Source: Armatimonadota bacterium
Lineage (GTDB): Bacteria; Armatimonadota; Zipacnadia; Zipacnadales; JABUFB01
Assembly: GCA_013314775.1 (NCBI GenBank)
Contig: JABUFB010000004.1
Coordinates: 26,529-90,528 of the forward strand
Direction of reading: 5' to 3'
DNA: 64,000 nucleotides
Under the pieces are notes generated by a model. That model had not been told where the DNA came from. It saw only the letters and a list, made by a program, of their open reading frames with translations, and did no database searches. Position numbers and translations under genes: made by a program. Below, piece by piece: positions 1 through 10,022 of this stretch; position 1 is the stretch's first letter; every line of letters begins with the position of its first letter.

Positions 1-91
1 AGATCATGGCATACACCCACGACGCGGCAAGCACGAAAAAGATGAACAGAAAGGCCCTTACTTCGAGTGCTGCACCTGGCCGATTGTGCAT
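1..91 (-). CDS. 5' end of an exported or membrane-anchored protein (partial)
   Basis: Open frame on the minus strand starting ATG at 91 and running off the left edge of the window. The visible 30 residues have a polar start (MHNRPGAALEVRA) followed by a hydrophobic run (FLFIFFVLAASWVYAM), as in a signal peptide or a single membrane anchor. A near-consensus promoter lies upstream on the same strand (152-179), which supports a real gene. The ribosome site is weak (GGGTGG, 5 bases before ATG), and an in-frame GTG at 100 is an alternative start. The family cannot be named from this fragment. Confidence 0.5.
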   Translation of the reverse strand, partial: MHNRPGAALEVRAFLFIFFVLAASWVYAMI

Positions 92-151
92 GGCAACCAC
101 CCGAACGCAGATCAGACATCATCGTCTACTTTCCGATATGTTGTGGCCGCT

Positions 152-179
152 ATTGTAGATAAAAAGAAAGAAATGTCAA
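152..179 (-). promoter_or_regulatory. Sigma-70-type promoter for the left-edge gene
   Basis: Reading the minus strand, TTGACA (179-174) is followed by a 16-base spacer and TACAAT (157-152). The surrounding 120-200 interval is AT-rich compared with the rest of the window. It points toward the partial gene at 1-91. Confidence 0.6.
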
Positions 180-319
180 TAAATCTATGTAAGTTGTTAC
201 GTCGATGTGGTCTTTCCCCTGATTCCGATAATCAATAGCGGAAATACCCTAAGCCGGCGGGGCAGCCGCTTTGGCCAGATTCCCGCGTCGGGCGGGGGCT
301 CTCTTTGCTCGAGTGACGC

Positions 320-348
320 TTGTGTTCAGTGTCGCCTGTGAGTATAAT
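320..348 (+). promoter_or_regulatory. Sigma-70-type promoter for glmS
   Basis: TTGTGT (320-325), 17-base spacer, TATAAT (343-348). It lies about 160 bases before glmS, so the transcript would carry a leader of roughly 150 bases. Confidence 0.6.
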
Positions 349-354
349 TGCACG

Positions 355-507
355 GTTTTCGCCTCAGGCTGCCGTTCGGGGCGCATGCGGAGAATCAACG
401 GCGCGACACGGGCGCGACACGAGCGTGTCAATAAGCGCGTCGCGCCAGGGCCGATGCCTACCGAATCTGCATGAGAGCAATTGTGAAATCGAAAGAAGGG
501 ACGCAGG
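355..507 (+). other. glmS leader with hairpin
   Basis: Predicted untranslated leader between the promoter and glmS. It contains a stem of GGCGCGAC (411-418) with GTCGCGCC (439-446), enclosing a smaller ACAC/GTGT hairpin, next to a short direct repeat of GCGCGACACG. A glmS ribozyme would be expected here in Firmicutes, but I do not see its conserved core. The leader may be regulatory by a different means. Confidence 0.35.
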
Positions 508-2382
<1,875 letters not shown>

Positions 2383-2404
2383 CCCATTCGTGTCGCGGTG
2401 CGCG

Positions 2405-2444
2405 AAAAAAAGCAGCCCGCCTCCGACAACAGGAGGTGGGCTGC
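2405..2444 (-). terminator. Intrinsic terminator between convergent genes
   Basis: Stem GCAGCCCGCCTCC (2412-2424) with GGAGGTGGGCTGC (2432-2444), 13 pairs including one G-U. Read on the minus strand the hairpin is followed by seven T (2411-2405), a textbook terminator for the PEBP gene. It probably also helps end the glmS transcript. Confidence 0.85.
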
Positions 2445-2467
2445 TGCGTTCCGCTCACCACGTTCCT

Positions 2468-3082
2468 TCAACGCGAGTACGTGCCTTCGAGCATCGCCAT
2501 CGCGAGTATGGAACCTTCCATGGCCGCGAGCAACTCATCACGCGTGGCCCCCGGGTCCAGCTCCAGCTCAGTGCTGAGCGCATAGAGCTTGAACTGGTAG
2601 CGGTGGGTCTGTCCCTTGGGAGGCGCGGGGCCCCAATAGCCCGTCTTGGGCCACGTATTGCTTCCTTGAGTCGCGCGAGGATGGGACAGCTTCTCCGTCT
2701 TCGCGATCCCCTCCGGCAGCTTGCGCAATTCCGGCGACAATCCGTAGATCACCCAGTGATTCCAGATGCCTACCGGCGCGTCGGGGTCGTCGCACAGGAG
2801 TGCGAACTGCTTCGTTCCCTCGGGGGGATCAGTCCACTCTAGAGGCGGCGAAACGTCGGCCCCGTCCGCAGTGTACTTGGTGGGAATCCGATCGCCGTTC
2901 TTGAAGGCTGGGCTGGTTAGTGAGAACGCCACTACAGATCCCTCCTGCCCGGCGCCTGGGATGCCCATCGTCCCGCCCGGCGCCACTGACTGGTCGGTCT
3001 GTTGTTTTCCGCATCCCCCCGAACAAGCCAGCGCAAGACACAATACTTCAAGGATCGCAGCGACGAACCATCGCCACGGCAT
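2468..3082 (-). CDS. YbhB/YbcL-family PEBP-like lipoprotein
   Basis: Phosphatidylethanolamine-binding/Raf-kinase-inhibitor-like fold of unknown bacterial role. The signal peptide has a lipobox around LALAC, giving a predicted lipid-anchored exported protein. The domain begins at SFSLTSPAF and shows the family motifs DGADVSPPLEW, LCDDPDAP, NHWVIYGL and GYWGPAPPKGQTHRY. I chose the ATG at 3082 over the longer frame (3133) because AGGAGG sits 8 bases upstream and the signal peptide then starts correctly (MPWRWFVAA). Single gene with its own terminator. Family assignment is firm; cellular function is not known. Confidence 0.9.
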   Translation of the reverse strand: MPWRWFVAAILEVLCLALACSGGCGKQQTDQSVAPGGTMGIPGAGQEGSVVAFSLTSPAFKNGDRIPTKYTADGADVSPPLEWTDPPEGTKQFALLCDDPDAPVGIWNHWVIYGLSPELRKLPEGIAKTEKLSHPRATQGSNTWPKTGYWGPAPPKGQTHRYQFKLYALSTELELDPGATRDELLAAMEGSILAMAMLEGTYSR

Positions 3083-3225
3083 CGACGAGCCTCCTCTCAT
3101 GAATGCCCGACAATACCCGCAGATCCGCGCCAAATCCCAAGACCTGTCCTAACTAGTTCGACACCCATCGTGCACCTCCTCGTGAAACCTGAAATAGTTT
3201 GCGGATTGCCTTTCTTTTTCCCGGG

Positions 3226-3296
3226 GCATCTACGCGTCATCTATCGGTGCCCCGAGCGTGTCTGGCCTGACGAAATCATCCGCTCTCTGGGTGGCT
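3226..3296 (+). repeat. Intergenic repeat R2, copy 1
   Basis: About 70 bases, closely similar (most of the first 40 bases identical) to 18260-18185 on the minus strand. Core signature: GCATCTnCGCGTCATCTATC, then CCCGAG and GTGTCTGG. Translated, both copies give a similar peptide (HLRVIY.CPE.VW), but neither copy lies in a convincing gene. Confidence 0.6.
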
Positions 3297-3653
3297 TTGG
3301 AGCGCCGGTGTCCGGAGGCTGCTTCCCGCTGCGCGAACTTTGAGGGAACGGCGGCGTCTATGTTAGTTGCCGGGTACACCCGAAGAATGAGACGAGTCTG
3401 CGGATCGACCGAACTAGCCTACTCTCGAGGGACGCACCCCGTGCACGCAGAACCATCGATCCACGGGATGCGTGCCTGATTCTATTGCAGGTAGCGTCTG
3501 GTACCCGCGGTGTTGGAGCCGCGGCCTGCAGCCCTCGGCGGAAACCGAGGATTCCGGCCTCATTAGCGGGCCACATGTCTCGAATGGGCGGCGCGCTCCG
3601 GGGAGGGGGAAAGGGTCTGTCGCCTTCGTCAGGGGCTCAAGGCGGAACGTTGG

Positions 3654-3790
3654 GCGGCAATCTGGGGGATTCCGCACCCAGCTACAAGCTGGCGCCCGCT
3701 CCGGGGCTGTGAGACAACGGCTCCGGGCGGAGCGTACGCTGCACGGGAATTCGGCTTCAGCCAATCCCGCAAGACGGTTGCTCCTGGCCA
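3654..3790 (+). repeat. Intergenic hairpin repeat R1, copy A
   Basis: About 135 bases matching copy C at 19785-19927 along most of its length, and copy B at 18014-18083 in its 5' half. It holds two adjacent hairpins: CTGGG (3662-3666) with CCCAG (3677-3681), and GCCC (3694-3697) with GGGC (3704-3707). The first stem differs from the other copies by a matched T-A for C-G exchange, so pairing is preserved. Confidence 0.75.
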
Positions 3791-3909
3791 GTCTGCGAAC
3801 CAAGTTGACCGTCTCACCTGTGGTATGCAACAATTGCCTGGCTGCGTTACATGAGTGCGGTGATAACCATATCGGTCACTGCTGCTTCGGGCGGGCGGAG
3901 GTCTTCGCG

Positions 3910-4929
3910 ATGTCTGTATTGCAGGACTGCATCCGGCACGTTGTCAGCCACCAGCACCTGAGTCTGTCGCAGGCCCGAGATGCTCTGGGCGCCATCCTGG
4001 ACGGCCGGGCGACCGGCGCTCAGGTTGGGGCCCTGTTGACGGCACTGCGGATGAAAGGCGAGACTGCTGAGGAAATCGCCGGTCTGGCGCTGGCGGTGCG
4101 TGACAGAGCTGTGGGCGTTCCCTGCGATACCCGTGGGATAGTCGAGATCTGCGGCACCGGGGGCGGATCAGTGCGCACATTCAGCATATCCACCGGCGCG
4201 GCCATTGTCGCCGCCGCGTGTGGCGTCCCCGTCGCCAAGCAGGTCAGCGGACCAGTCGCCGGACACTGCGGCAGCGCCGACGTGCTGCGGGAGCTTGGCG
4301 TTGACCTGTCCGGTGCGACACGCGACGCCGCGCGGTGCCTTGATGAAGCCGGTCTGGCTTTTCTCTATGGACCGTCATCTCATCCCGCGATGCGGCACGT
4401 GGTCCATGCGCGCGCGGAAATCGGCCTGCGCACCGTCTTCAACCTGATTGGCCCCCTCACAAACCCCGCCGGCGCAAGCCGGTTCGTTGTGGGAGTGGCA
4501 GGGGCGCAGTACACCGAGTTGATCGCCACGGCGCTGCATCTCATGGGGTCCGAGCACGCCCTGGTCGTCCACGGTATGGTGGGGATGGACGAGATATCCA
4601 CCTACGGCGATACCCAGGTCACTGAAGTTCGCAATGGAGACATCCACAGCGCCCTGTACTCCCCGGAGCAGTACGGCATCGCGCCTGCAAGTGCCGAAGC
4701 GCTCGCAGGTGACACCCCGGAGCGTTCGGCCGCGATACTCGCATCTGTCCTGGAAGGTCAGGAGGGACCCGCCGCGGACATCGTGATCTTCAACGCGGCG
4801 GCTGCGATCTACGTGGGGGGCAAGGCGGCGGACATTCAAGACGGCATTCTGATGGCGCGCGAGGCGGTTCAATCCGGGGCAGCGCTGGCAAGTCTTGCAG
4901 CCGTGCGAGAGACTTGCCGGGGTCAGTAG
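3910..4929 (+). CDS. trpD: Anthranilate phosphoribosyltransferase-like protein (TrpD family, divergent active site)
   Basis: TrpD joins anthranilate to PRPP in tryptophan synthesis. The 339-residue protein has the expected length and N-terminal helical bundle, the LxGPLTNPA segment (FNLIGPLTNPAG), RTVFNL and the metal-site pair in GMDEIS. Several canonical motifs are altered: GTGGDG reads GTGGGS, FNIST reads FSIST, and KHGNR...SSKSGSAD reads KQVSGPVAGHCGSAD, so the Asn of HGNR is absent. ATG 3910 is chosen because GGAGG (3896-3900) precedes it; the longer frame from 3472 crosses repeat R1. It lies 56 bases before trpC, which supports a tryptophan role, but substrate preference may differ. Confidence 0.8.
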   Translation: MSVLQDCIRHVVSHQHLSLSQARDALGAILDGRATGAQVGALLTALRMKGETAEEIAGLALAVRDRAVGVPCDTRGIVEICGTGGGSVRTFSISTGAAIVAAACGVPVAKQVSGPVAGHCGSADVLRELGVDLSGATRDAARCLDEAGLAFLYGPSSHPAMRHVVHARAEIGLRTVFNLIGPLTNPAGASRFVVGVAGAQYTELIATALHLMGSEHALVVHGMVGMDEISTYGDTQVTEVRNGDIHSALYSPEQYGIAPASAEALAGDTPERSAAILASVLEGQEGPAADIVIFNAAAAIYVGGKAADIQDGILMAREAVQSGAALASLAAVRETCRGQ

Positions 4930-4985
4930 TGGGTGCGGGAACGGGCACCTTCCACCGGAGCGCTCAAGAAAAGTGAGGACGAACG

Positions 4986-5840
4986 TTGGGACCAGACAGG
5001 CATCATGCGGATAACCCGATGACCGGCACAGTGCTGGATGACATCGTCGCCAACCGACGCAGGGAAATCGCCGAACTGAAGCAACGCGTTCCCTTGGCGG
5101 CTCTCCAGGAGCGTATCGCGCGGAACGACCCACCCCGAAACTTCGAGGCCATGCTGCGCGGTCCGAAGGTCAAGGTGATCGCGGAAGTCAAGCATGCCAG
5201 CCCCAGCCACGGGCCCTTCGAACAGGTTCTTGATACACGGGTCCTGGCCCAGGAGTATTCGGGCAACGGCGCCTCTGCCATTAGCTGCGTGACGGAGGGG
5301 AAGTACTTCGGCGGCGAGGGCTTCATGATTCATCGCGCGCGCAGCTACATGCCGCTTCCCGTGCTGCGGAAGGACTTCATCTTCGACGACTACCAGGTAT
5401 ACGAATCCCGGGCGCTTGAGGCCGACGCCATCCTGCTCATCGTCGCAATGCTTACTGACCTGGAGTTGCGCCTTCTAATGACCCTCGCCCAAGACTTGGG
5501 CATGGGAGTGCTTGTGGAGACCCACGGAGCGCAGGAGATCGACCGTGCTCTGCGCGCCGGGGCACGGGTGATCGGAATCAACAACCGCGACCTGAAGACC
5601 ATGAAGGTGGACCTGGCGCATACGATCTCGCTCGCGGACCTTGTGCCCGAGGACCGTGTGCTGGTGAGTGAAAGTGGTATCAATGGGGTCGAAGATGTGC
5701 AGAGACTGGCAGATGCGGGTGTGGATGCCGTACTGGTGGGCTCGATCCTGATGGAGAGTGACGACCCGGGCTGGCGTCTGCGGCCGCTGACATCAGTGGA
5801 CGCCCGGCCGGGAAGGAGACCCATGAGACGAGACGTCTAG
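4986..5840 (+). CDS. trpC: Indole-3-glycerol-phosphate synthase
   Basis: Closes the indole ring from carboxyphenylamino-deoxyribulose phosphate in tryptophan synthesis; cytoplasmic TIM barrel. Family residues are present: [10 protein letters not shown] (catalytic Glu and Lys), VLRKDF (Lys), LVETH, GINNRDL, and VSESGI followed by VLVGS. TTG at 4986 is preferred because GTGAGG (4973-4978) is spaced 7 bases from it; the ATG at 5019 ([10 protein letters not shown]), which matches the usual family start, has no clear ribosome site and is the alternative. It follows the trpD-like gene in an apparent operon. No other trp genes are in the window. Confidence 0.92.
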   Translation: MGPDRHHADNPMTGTVLDDIVANRRREIAELKQRVPLAALQERIARNDPPRNFEAMLRGPKVKVIAEVKHASPSHGPFEQVLDTRVLAQEYSGNGASAISCVTEGKYFGGEGFMIHRARSYMPLPVLRKDFIFDDYQVYESRALEADAILLIVAMLTDLELRLLMTLAQDLGMGVLVETHGAQEIDRALRAGARVIGINNRDLKTMKVDLAHTISLADLVPEDRVLVSESGINGVEDVQRLADAGVDAVLVGSILMESDDPGWRLRPLTSVDARPGRRPMRRDV

Positions 5841-5947
5841 TTGTGCGGTGTTGTCGCGAAGTAAGTCGGAAACACGGCTGCGTCACCATAGCGTTGTCGA
5901 GGCCCGAGAAACCCCAGATGGGGGCAACCGAAAAGGAGACTGATGCC

Positions 5948-6607
5948 ATGCGCCGCGGTTTCACACTCATCGAGCTGTTGGTCGTGATTGCGATTATCGC
6001 GATCCTCGCTGCTATTCTCTTCCCCGTATTCGCCCGGGCAAGGGAGAAAGCGCGCCAGTCCAGTTGTCTGTCCAATGTGAAACAACTTGCCCTCGGTGTT
6101 CTGATGTATGCAGGGGACTACGACGACATTTTCCCGATGAACTACTACAACATTGCCGGAACCCGCACCTTCCCGGACGGCACCACCGCCGGCGCTGGCG
6201 CCTGGCTGTGGATCCACATGATTTACCCGTATACGAAGAATGCCGGCATTTACAACTGCCCCAGCGAGATGGGTCGTTACACCGGAGGCTACTTCTGGGC
6301 AAATGGCGCTTCCTACGGGTACAACCGCTGGCTGGGTCGGTACTACAACGAACCGCCGATGAACGCCCTCGCGAAGGTTAAGGCGCCCGCGGAGATGCCG
6401 ATGATCGCGGACTGCGACTACTACCTGATGGCCCCGGACCCGAGCACAACGGACAACGACTACCGGCCGGACCCGCGCCACAATGATATGCTCAACATGG
6501 GCTTCGTAGATGGCCATGCGAAGGCCGAGAAGCTTGACAGCTGGGTCACCCCCAACCCGCGCTCGAGCGCCGACCCGATCTGGGTTAAGTGGGACCCCAC
6601 ACTATAG
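5948..6607 (+). CDS. Prepilin-like secreted protein, DUF1559/H-X9-DG type
   Basis: Type IV pilin-like protein with a very short leader (MRRG) before the processing site and hydrophobic helix [14 protein letters not shown], then [23 protein letters not shown]. The 219-residue protein ends with the conserved [16 protein letters not shown] motif of the family. Such proteins are abundant in Armatimonadota, Planctomycetes and Verrucomicrobia; their function is largely unknown and assembly into pseudopili is inferred. ATG 5948 has AGGAG about 9 bases upstream. Paralogues lie at 18287-18922 and 32741-33385, and a remnant at 29658-29759. A strong terminator follows. Confidence 0.9.
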   Translation: MRRGFTLIELLVVIAIIAILAAILFPVFARAREKARQSSCLSNVKQLALGVLMYAGDYDDIFPMNYYNIAGTRTFPDGTTAGAGAWLWIHMIYPYTKNAGIYNCPSEMGRYTGGYFWANGASYGYNRWLGRYYNEPPMNALAKVKAPAEMPMIADCDYYLMAPDPSTTDNDYRPDPRHNDMLNMGFVDGHAKAEKLDSWVTPNPRSSADPIWVKWDPTL

Positions 6608-6651
6608 CGGTCGCGCACCGGTATGAACTGGTCGGCAAACCGCCGGCAGAA

Positions 6652-6685
6652 GCAAACGCCGCCCCCTCGCAGGGGCGGCGTTTGC
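6652..6685 (+). terminator. Intrinsic-type hairpin after the prepilin gene
   Basis: A 14-bp perfect stem, GCAAACGCCGCCCC (6652-6665) with GGGGCGGCGTTTGC (6672-6685), loop of six bases. The T-tract is poor, so it may work partly with Rho or simply protect the 3' end. Confidence 0.7.
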
Positions 6686-6698
6686 GCTGGTACCATCT

Positions 6699-6941
6699 CG
6701 AGACGTGTCCCCCCGTCTCGTCGCGCTAAGGGCCGGATCGTGCGCGGTCTTCATCTCGCCCGCGCCTGGACCTTGCCCCGGTTGGTCGTATTTTCACCCG
6801 CCCCCCGGAGTGACGTGGACGAAGGAGCACATCATCCACTGACTTGAGTCGCGGGTCTGCCCCCCCCGGCCGGTGAGCACCCCCCGATCGCTCACCGGCC
6901 CGAGACCTGCTTCCCCCCGACCCCGGGCAATGGTATGCCCG
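6699..6941 (+). ncRNA. Candidate structured RNA with C-rich loops (6C-like)
   Basis: Gene-free interval between convergent genes with five runs of six to eight C (6709-6714, 6801-6806, 6860-6867, 6880-6885, 6913-6918). Two of them sit in hairpin loops: CGAGACG (6699-6705)/CGTCTCG (6714-6720), and GGCCGGTGAGC (6868-6878)/GCTCACCGGCC (6890-6900). An outer helix GGTCT (6854-6858)/AGACC (6903-6907) puts the eight-C run in an internal loop. CGGGCA/TGCCCG (6924-6941) forms a last hairpin. Known 6C RNAs of Actinobacteria are defined by stem-loops with six or more C in the loops; membership here is inference from the same layout. Strand is assumed from the C-rich loops. Confidence 0.4.
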
Positions 6942-7028
6942 AGTTATGGTCTATAGAATAACCGTGGTACATCAGATGATTCTCAAATCCCATTCAATCT
7001 AAATTCAATTTTACCCGCTGTGCCCTCG
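6942..7028. other. AT-rich spacer
   Basis: Short AT-rich stretch between the RNA candidate and the 3' end of the sulfatase-like gene. Apart from low GC I see no feature in it. Confidence 0.4.
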
Positions 7029-8378
7029 CTATGCGGATCCTGTCAGCCATTTGACTCGCTCCTCTAGACGGTGGCGGTCCGCCGGATATCTTTCGGATAG
7101 GTCCGTCTGCCGGAAGGGATCCTCTCCGAGATGATACAGGGCGTCTTCGCCGCGCTGGGTATCCAGCAGGTACAGCCAGTCTTGCTCCCACACCGACACG
7201 AACTCGCCGTGCCCCACGACTGCGTGATCCCTGAACTCAAGACCCGCCCCGACCGCCGGCCAGAAGTCCTTGCCGTCCGTCTCAGGCTTGTCAGGAAGGC
7301 CCAGCAGAGACAGCATGGTGGCCGTCACGTCCGTGTTGTAGAGCCAGCTCGCGAACCGTGTGCCGGCGTTCTCACCAGCAGGATGTCTCAGGATGCACGG
7401 CACCGCATTGAGTTCCAGGCCAGTACACGACTGGGGCATCCCGTAGCAGCCCCATTCGCCGATGATCTTGCCATGGTCGGACAACAGGATGATCAGAGTG
7501 TCATCGGCCAGTCCGAGGGACTCCACTGTGTCCAGCAACCGACCAATCCAGTAGTCCACCATAGTGCATTCCGCGGCATATCTTGCGCGAACATGGTGGT
7601 GTTCTTCATCGGTGAGCATTTCTCTTCGGTACAGATTGGCGTAGATCAACTCCGGGCCGTCCCAGCGGGGGTCATACATGTCGATGAACCGGCGTGGCGC
7701 TTCCCACGGTTCGTGGGGGTCGAAGCTTTCAATGTGCAGGTAGAAAGGGCACGATCCACTGTTGCGCTCCAGCCATCGGATGGCTGAACGAAAAGTCTTC
7801 GCCGCCTGGTAGTCCTCATCACCCTCGCGGTACATCTGGTTGCGCAGGTACTGGGTGAGCACACGCGCCCTTGCCTCCGTCAGCTCTGTCCCTGGTTTGA
7901 GAAACCGCGCAAGATAGCCTTCCGGCAAGGGCTGACTCTGGTACATGTCATATTCCTGGCCGCGCTCCCACTGGAAACACTGGAAACCGCGGTGGAAGTT
8001 CTGCGAGGGTTTCATGAGATGGTAGCAGTCGCAGATGAGAGCGCAGGTATAGCCGTTGGCCGACAGGTGCTCGGCGACGGTCACATCGTTCTGGGGAATT
8101 GGTCGCCAGCCCGGGAGCGTGATGTACATGCCCTTGTGGGTCGGCTCTTCAGCGAACGGGAACACGCGGCGCCCGGTGAACATCCCCCTGCGGGCGGGTA
8201 CAGTTGGCAAAGCCTCATTGCGCAGTCGCTCGCACATCACCCCCTGAGCGGCCAGGCGATCGATGTTCGGCGTGTGGACCTTGAACCCGGGCGCGGTAGG
8301 ATCGGTTGTGCCTTGCGGCCTGTAGCAGCCGACGTGGTCCTGCCGGAAGCTGTCCACGGTGATCCAGATGCAGTTCAT
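7029..8378 (-). CDS. Sulfatase-like hydrolase with Thr in the nucleophile position
   Basis: Alkaline-phosphatase-superfamily protein of 449 residues. Metal ligands look intact: Asp9 in WITVDSFRQD and the SDHGKIIGEWG segment. The sulfatase signature C/S-x-P-x-R is present as T59-V-P-A-R63 (LPTVPARRGMFTGR), so there is no Cys or Ser that could become formylglycine. Thr is the nucleophile in related phosphodiesterases and phosphonate hydrolases, so this protein may cleave something other than a sulfate ester. No signal peptide is visible. ATG 8378 is chosen because GAGGAGG precedes it; the frame upstream to 8489 crosses a terminator. A paralogue at 53476-54951 keeps Cys. Confidence 0.88.
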   Translation of the reverse strand: MNCIWITVDSFRQDHVGCYRPQGTTDPTAPGFKVHTPNIDRLAAQGVMCERLRNEALPTVPARRGMFTGRRVFPFAEEPTHKGMYITLPGWRPIPQNDVTVAEHLSANGYTCALICDCYHLMKPSQNFHRGFQCFQWERGQEYDMYQSQPLPEGYLARFLKPGTELTEARARVLTQYLRNQMYREGDEDYQAAKTFRSAIRWLERNSGSCPFYLHIESFDPHEPWEAPRRFIDMYDPRWDGPELIYANLYRREMLTDEEHHHVRARYAAECTMVDYWIGRLLDTVESLGLADDTLIILLSDHGKIIGEWGCYGMPQSCTGLELNAVPCILRHPAGENAGTRFASWLYNTDVTATMLSLLGLPDKPETDGKDFWPAVGAGLEFRDHAVVGHGEFVSVWEQDWLYLLDTQRGEDALYHLGEDPFRQTDLSERYPADRHRLEERVKWLTGSA

Positions 8379-8406
8379 GGTGGCCTCCTCAACGGTCCCC
8401 CCAAGT

Positions 8407-8441
8407 GAACGGACCCGCGGCAGTTCACCGCGGGTCCGTTC
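8407..8441 (-). terminator. Hairpin after the thioredoxin-like gene
   Basis: A 14-bp perfect stem, GAACGGACCCGCGG (8407-8420) with CCGCGGGTCCGTTC (8428-8441), seven-base loop. It lies between the thioredoxin-like gene and the sulfatase-like gene, both on the minus strand, and separates their transcripts. Confidence 0.7.
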
Positions 8442-8485
8442 TTGACCTTCGCTTCCGGACCGACCGGCCCGGTCTGGGGCTAACC

Positions 8486-9370
8486 TCACCCTCCGCCGGT
8501 GGGGCAGGCGAGGATGTCATCGATAATCTTCGAGTAGTGCGCCGCCATGATGCCGAACTCGCTGTCCCGGCTGCCGCGGATGACCTCGTTGAACAGCTTC
8601 GCGGCGGCTGCCAGACGGTTCGCGTGCGCCTCGGCCATGCCGAGCTCGTACTTGGCCTCCCAGCGTCGCGCGCTGTCAGGATTGACCGCAATCCACTCCT
8701 CGATGGCGGCTGATGCGCCGCGTTCCTCATCTGCGAGGCGCGCCAGAGCAAGCTCAAGCTTGGCGTCTGAAAGCGCCGCATGAGCCTCGGGAAGGGCCGC
8801 GATGGCCTCAGTCGCCACTGCCCGGGCTTCACCGATCTTCTCAGAGCGCCGGAGAAGATATGCGAGGCGGACCAGCTCCGCACCCGTTGCGGTGCCGTCC
8901 TCGCGCTTCACTTTGAGCTCCGCGAGCTCTGCCTGTGCCGCGAACAGCTCAAGCGCCCGCTGCATCTTCACGCTGAACGGGTCTACGGGCAGATATCCCA
9001 CGGACTGGCTGACAAGGTCACCCTTGGCTGTCAAGAACAGGTAAGTGGGCAGCGGGCCCACGTTGTACTTGCGGGGCACATCCTTGCGCTTATCCGCATT
9101 GACCTTGACGCAGACGAATTTGGTGCTCAGATCGATAATCTTGCGGTTTGGAAAGACTTCGCGGTGCATCTTGCTGCAGTAGTAGCACAGGTCGGAGTAG
9201 ACATCCACGAAAACAGGCTTCGCGGCCTTTTCCGCCTGCTCGAGCGCCTCCTCGAGGCTCGCCGCCCACTTGATCGACGCCTGCGGCTTCGTGTCTGCGA
9301 TTGGTTCGGCCCAGCCGGCAGAGACCAGGCACATCATCAGCAGAGCAACGGGGATCGCCACTGTCCGCAT
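8486..9370 (-). CDS. Exported thioredoxin-fold protein with helical repeat tail
   Basis: Signal peptide (MRTVAIPVALLMMCLVSAGWA) followed by a thioredoxin-like domain with the redox motif CYYC (SDLCYYCSKMH near residue 65) and a cis-proline segment GPLPTYLFL. Residues from about 150 on are Ala/Glu/Leu-rich helices resembling tetratricopeptide repeats. A periplasmic or extracytoplasmic disulfide or redox function is likely. ATG 9370 is chosen over 9376 because GGAG then has proper spacing. A good promoter lies at 9456-9484 and a terminator follows. Partner proteins are not evident. Confidence 0.85.
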   Translation of the reverse strand: MRTVAIPVALLMMCLVSAGWAEPIADTKPQASIKWAASLEEALEQAEKAAKPVFVDVYSDLCYYCSKMHREVFPNRKIIDLSTKFVCVKVNADKRKDVPRKYNVGPLPTYLFLTAKGDLVSQSVGYLPVDPFSVKMQRALELFAAQAELAELKVKREDGTATGAELVRLAYLLRRSEKIGEARAVATEAIAALPEAHAALSDAKLELALARLADEERGASAAIEEWIAVNPDSARRWEAKYELGMAEAHANRLAAAAKLFNEVIRGSRDSEFGIMAAHYSKIIDDILACPTGGG

Positions 9371-9455
9371 AACCATCTCCTTAGATGTTACGGCATGCCC
9401 ATTAAGAACACCATCTGGCCAGGTAGACGTTCCATCTGGTTGAAAATATCACCCA

Positions 9456-9484
9456 ATTATATAAATGAATGCAGCCGAAATCAA
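9456..9484 (-). promoter_or_regulatory. Sigma-70-type promoter for the thioredoxin-like gene
   Basis: On the minus strand TTGATT (9484-9479), 17-base spacer, TATAAT (9461-9456). It gives a leader of about 80 bases before the start at 9370. Confidence 0.6.
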
Positions 9485-9596
9485 GGGCCGGAAGCGCGCG
9501 GACCGTCACATTTCCTCGAAGACTCGTATGTCGCGCGAAACGTTCGCGAAACAATCCGGGAATAGTATCCAAGCGTCCGAGCAAACATGCGGGGTG

Positions 9597-10022
9597 ATGA
9601 ACATGGTGGACCAGAGAATGGCTCGACGGCAGTACACGGGCGAGATACCCGCGCTCACCACCCGTTTGGGCCGGATTTTAGGCCCGGTACTCGATCCCGA
9701 ACTACGTGCGCTGCTGGCCTGCGCGTGGAACCGGGCAGGGCTATGCGTGCTCATGCTGCTCAAGCGTGACCCCACTGCCTGCGAGACGTTGGAGGGTTTC
9801 CATCTGCGGCTGCGGTATCCCCTGGACGAACTGGCCCAGGGGCTCGAATCACTGGTCTCGGGCGGTGTGTTGCAGGTGTCCCAGGGTAACGGCGACCCCA
9901 CGTACTGGCTTCCCGTTGACAGCCCCTACCTGCCGGCCCTGCAGCGACTTGCCAATGTGTATCACTCGGGCGTCGCGGGGCGCAACTGTCTGGTCGCCAA
10001 TCTGCCCGGAACGACGGCATGA
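9597..10022 (+). CDS. Unrecognised protein, possibly winged-helix
   Basis: A 141-residue cytoplasmic protein. The segment LGPVLDPELRALLACAWNRAGLCVLMLLKRDP and the later LRYPLDELAQGLESLVSGGVLQVSQG look like the helix-helix-wing layout of small transcription regulators, but no family is recognised. ATG 9597 (or 9603) follows GGGG; the open frame extends further upstream without a ribosome site. It ends in front of a gene-poor interval, and no neighbour explains its role. Confidence 0.5.
   Translation: MNMVDQRMARRQYTGEIPALTTRLGRILGPVLDPELRALLACAWNRAGLCVLMLLKRDPTACETLEGFHLRLRYPLDELAQGLESLVSGGVLQVSQGNGDPTYWLPVDSPYLPALQRLANVYHSGVAGRNCLVANLPGTTA

Larger units (their letters stand above)
3083..3909. 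other. Long gene-free interval carrying repeats R2 and R1
   Basis: About 830 bases between the PEBP gene (minus) and the trpD-like gene (plus). Frames extending into it lack ribosome sites and do not resemble any family. The only structure I can support is repeat R2 (3226-3296) and hairpin repeat R1 (3654-3790). Confidence 0.6.

Noticed and set aside
355..507. glmS ribozyme in the glmS leader
   Set aside because: The leader has a hairpin, but the conserved ribozyme core sequences were not found by eye.
3002..3343. Protein containing HLRVIYRCPERVW, also seen on the minus strand near 18.25 kb
   Set aside because: No ribosome site or family resemblance; the shared peptide is explained by DNA repeat R2.
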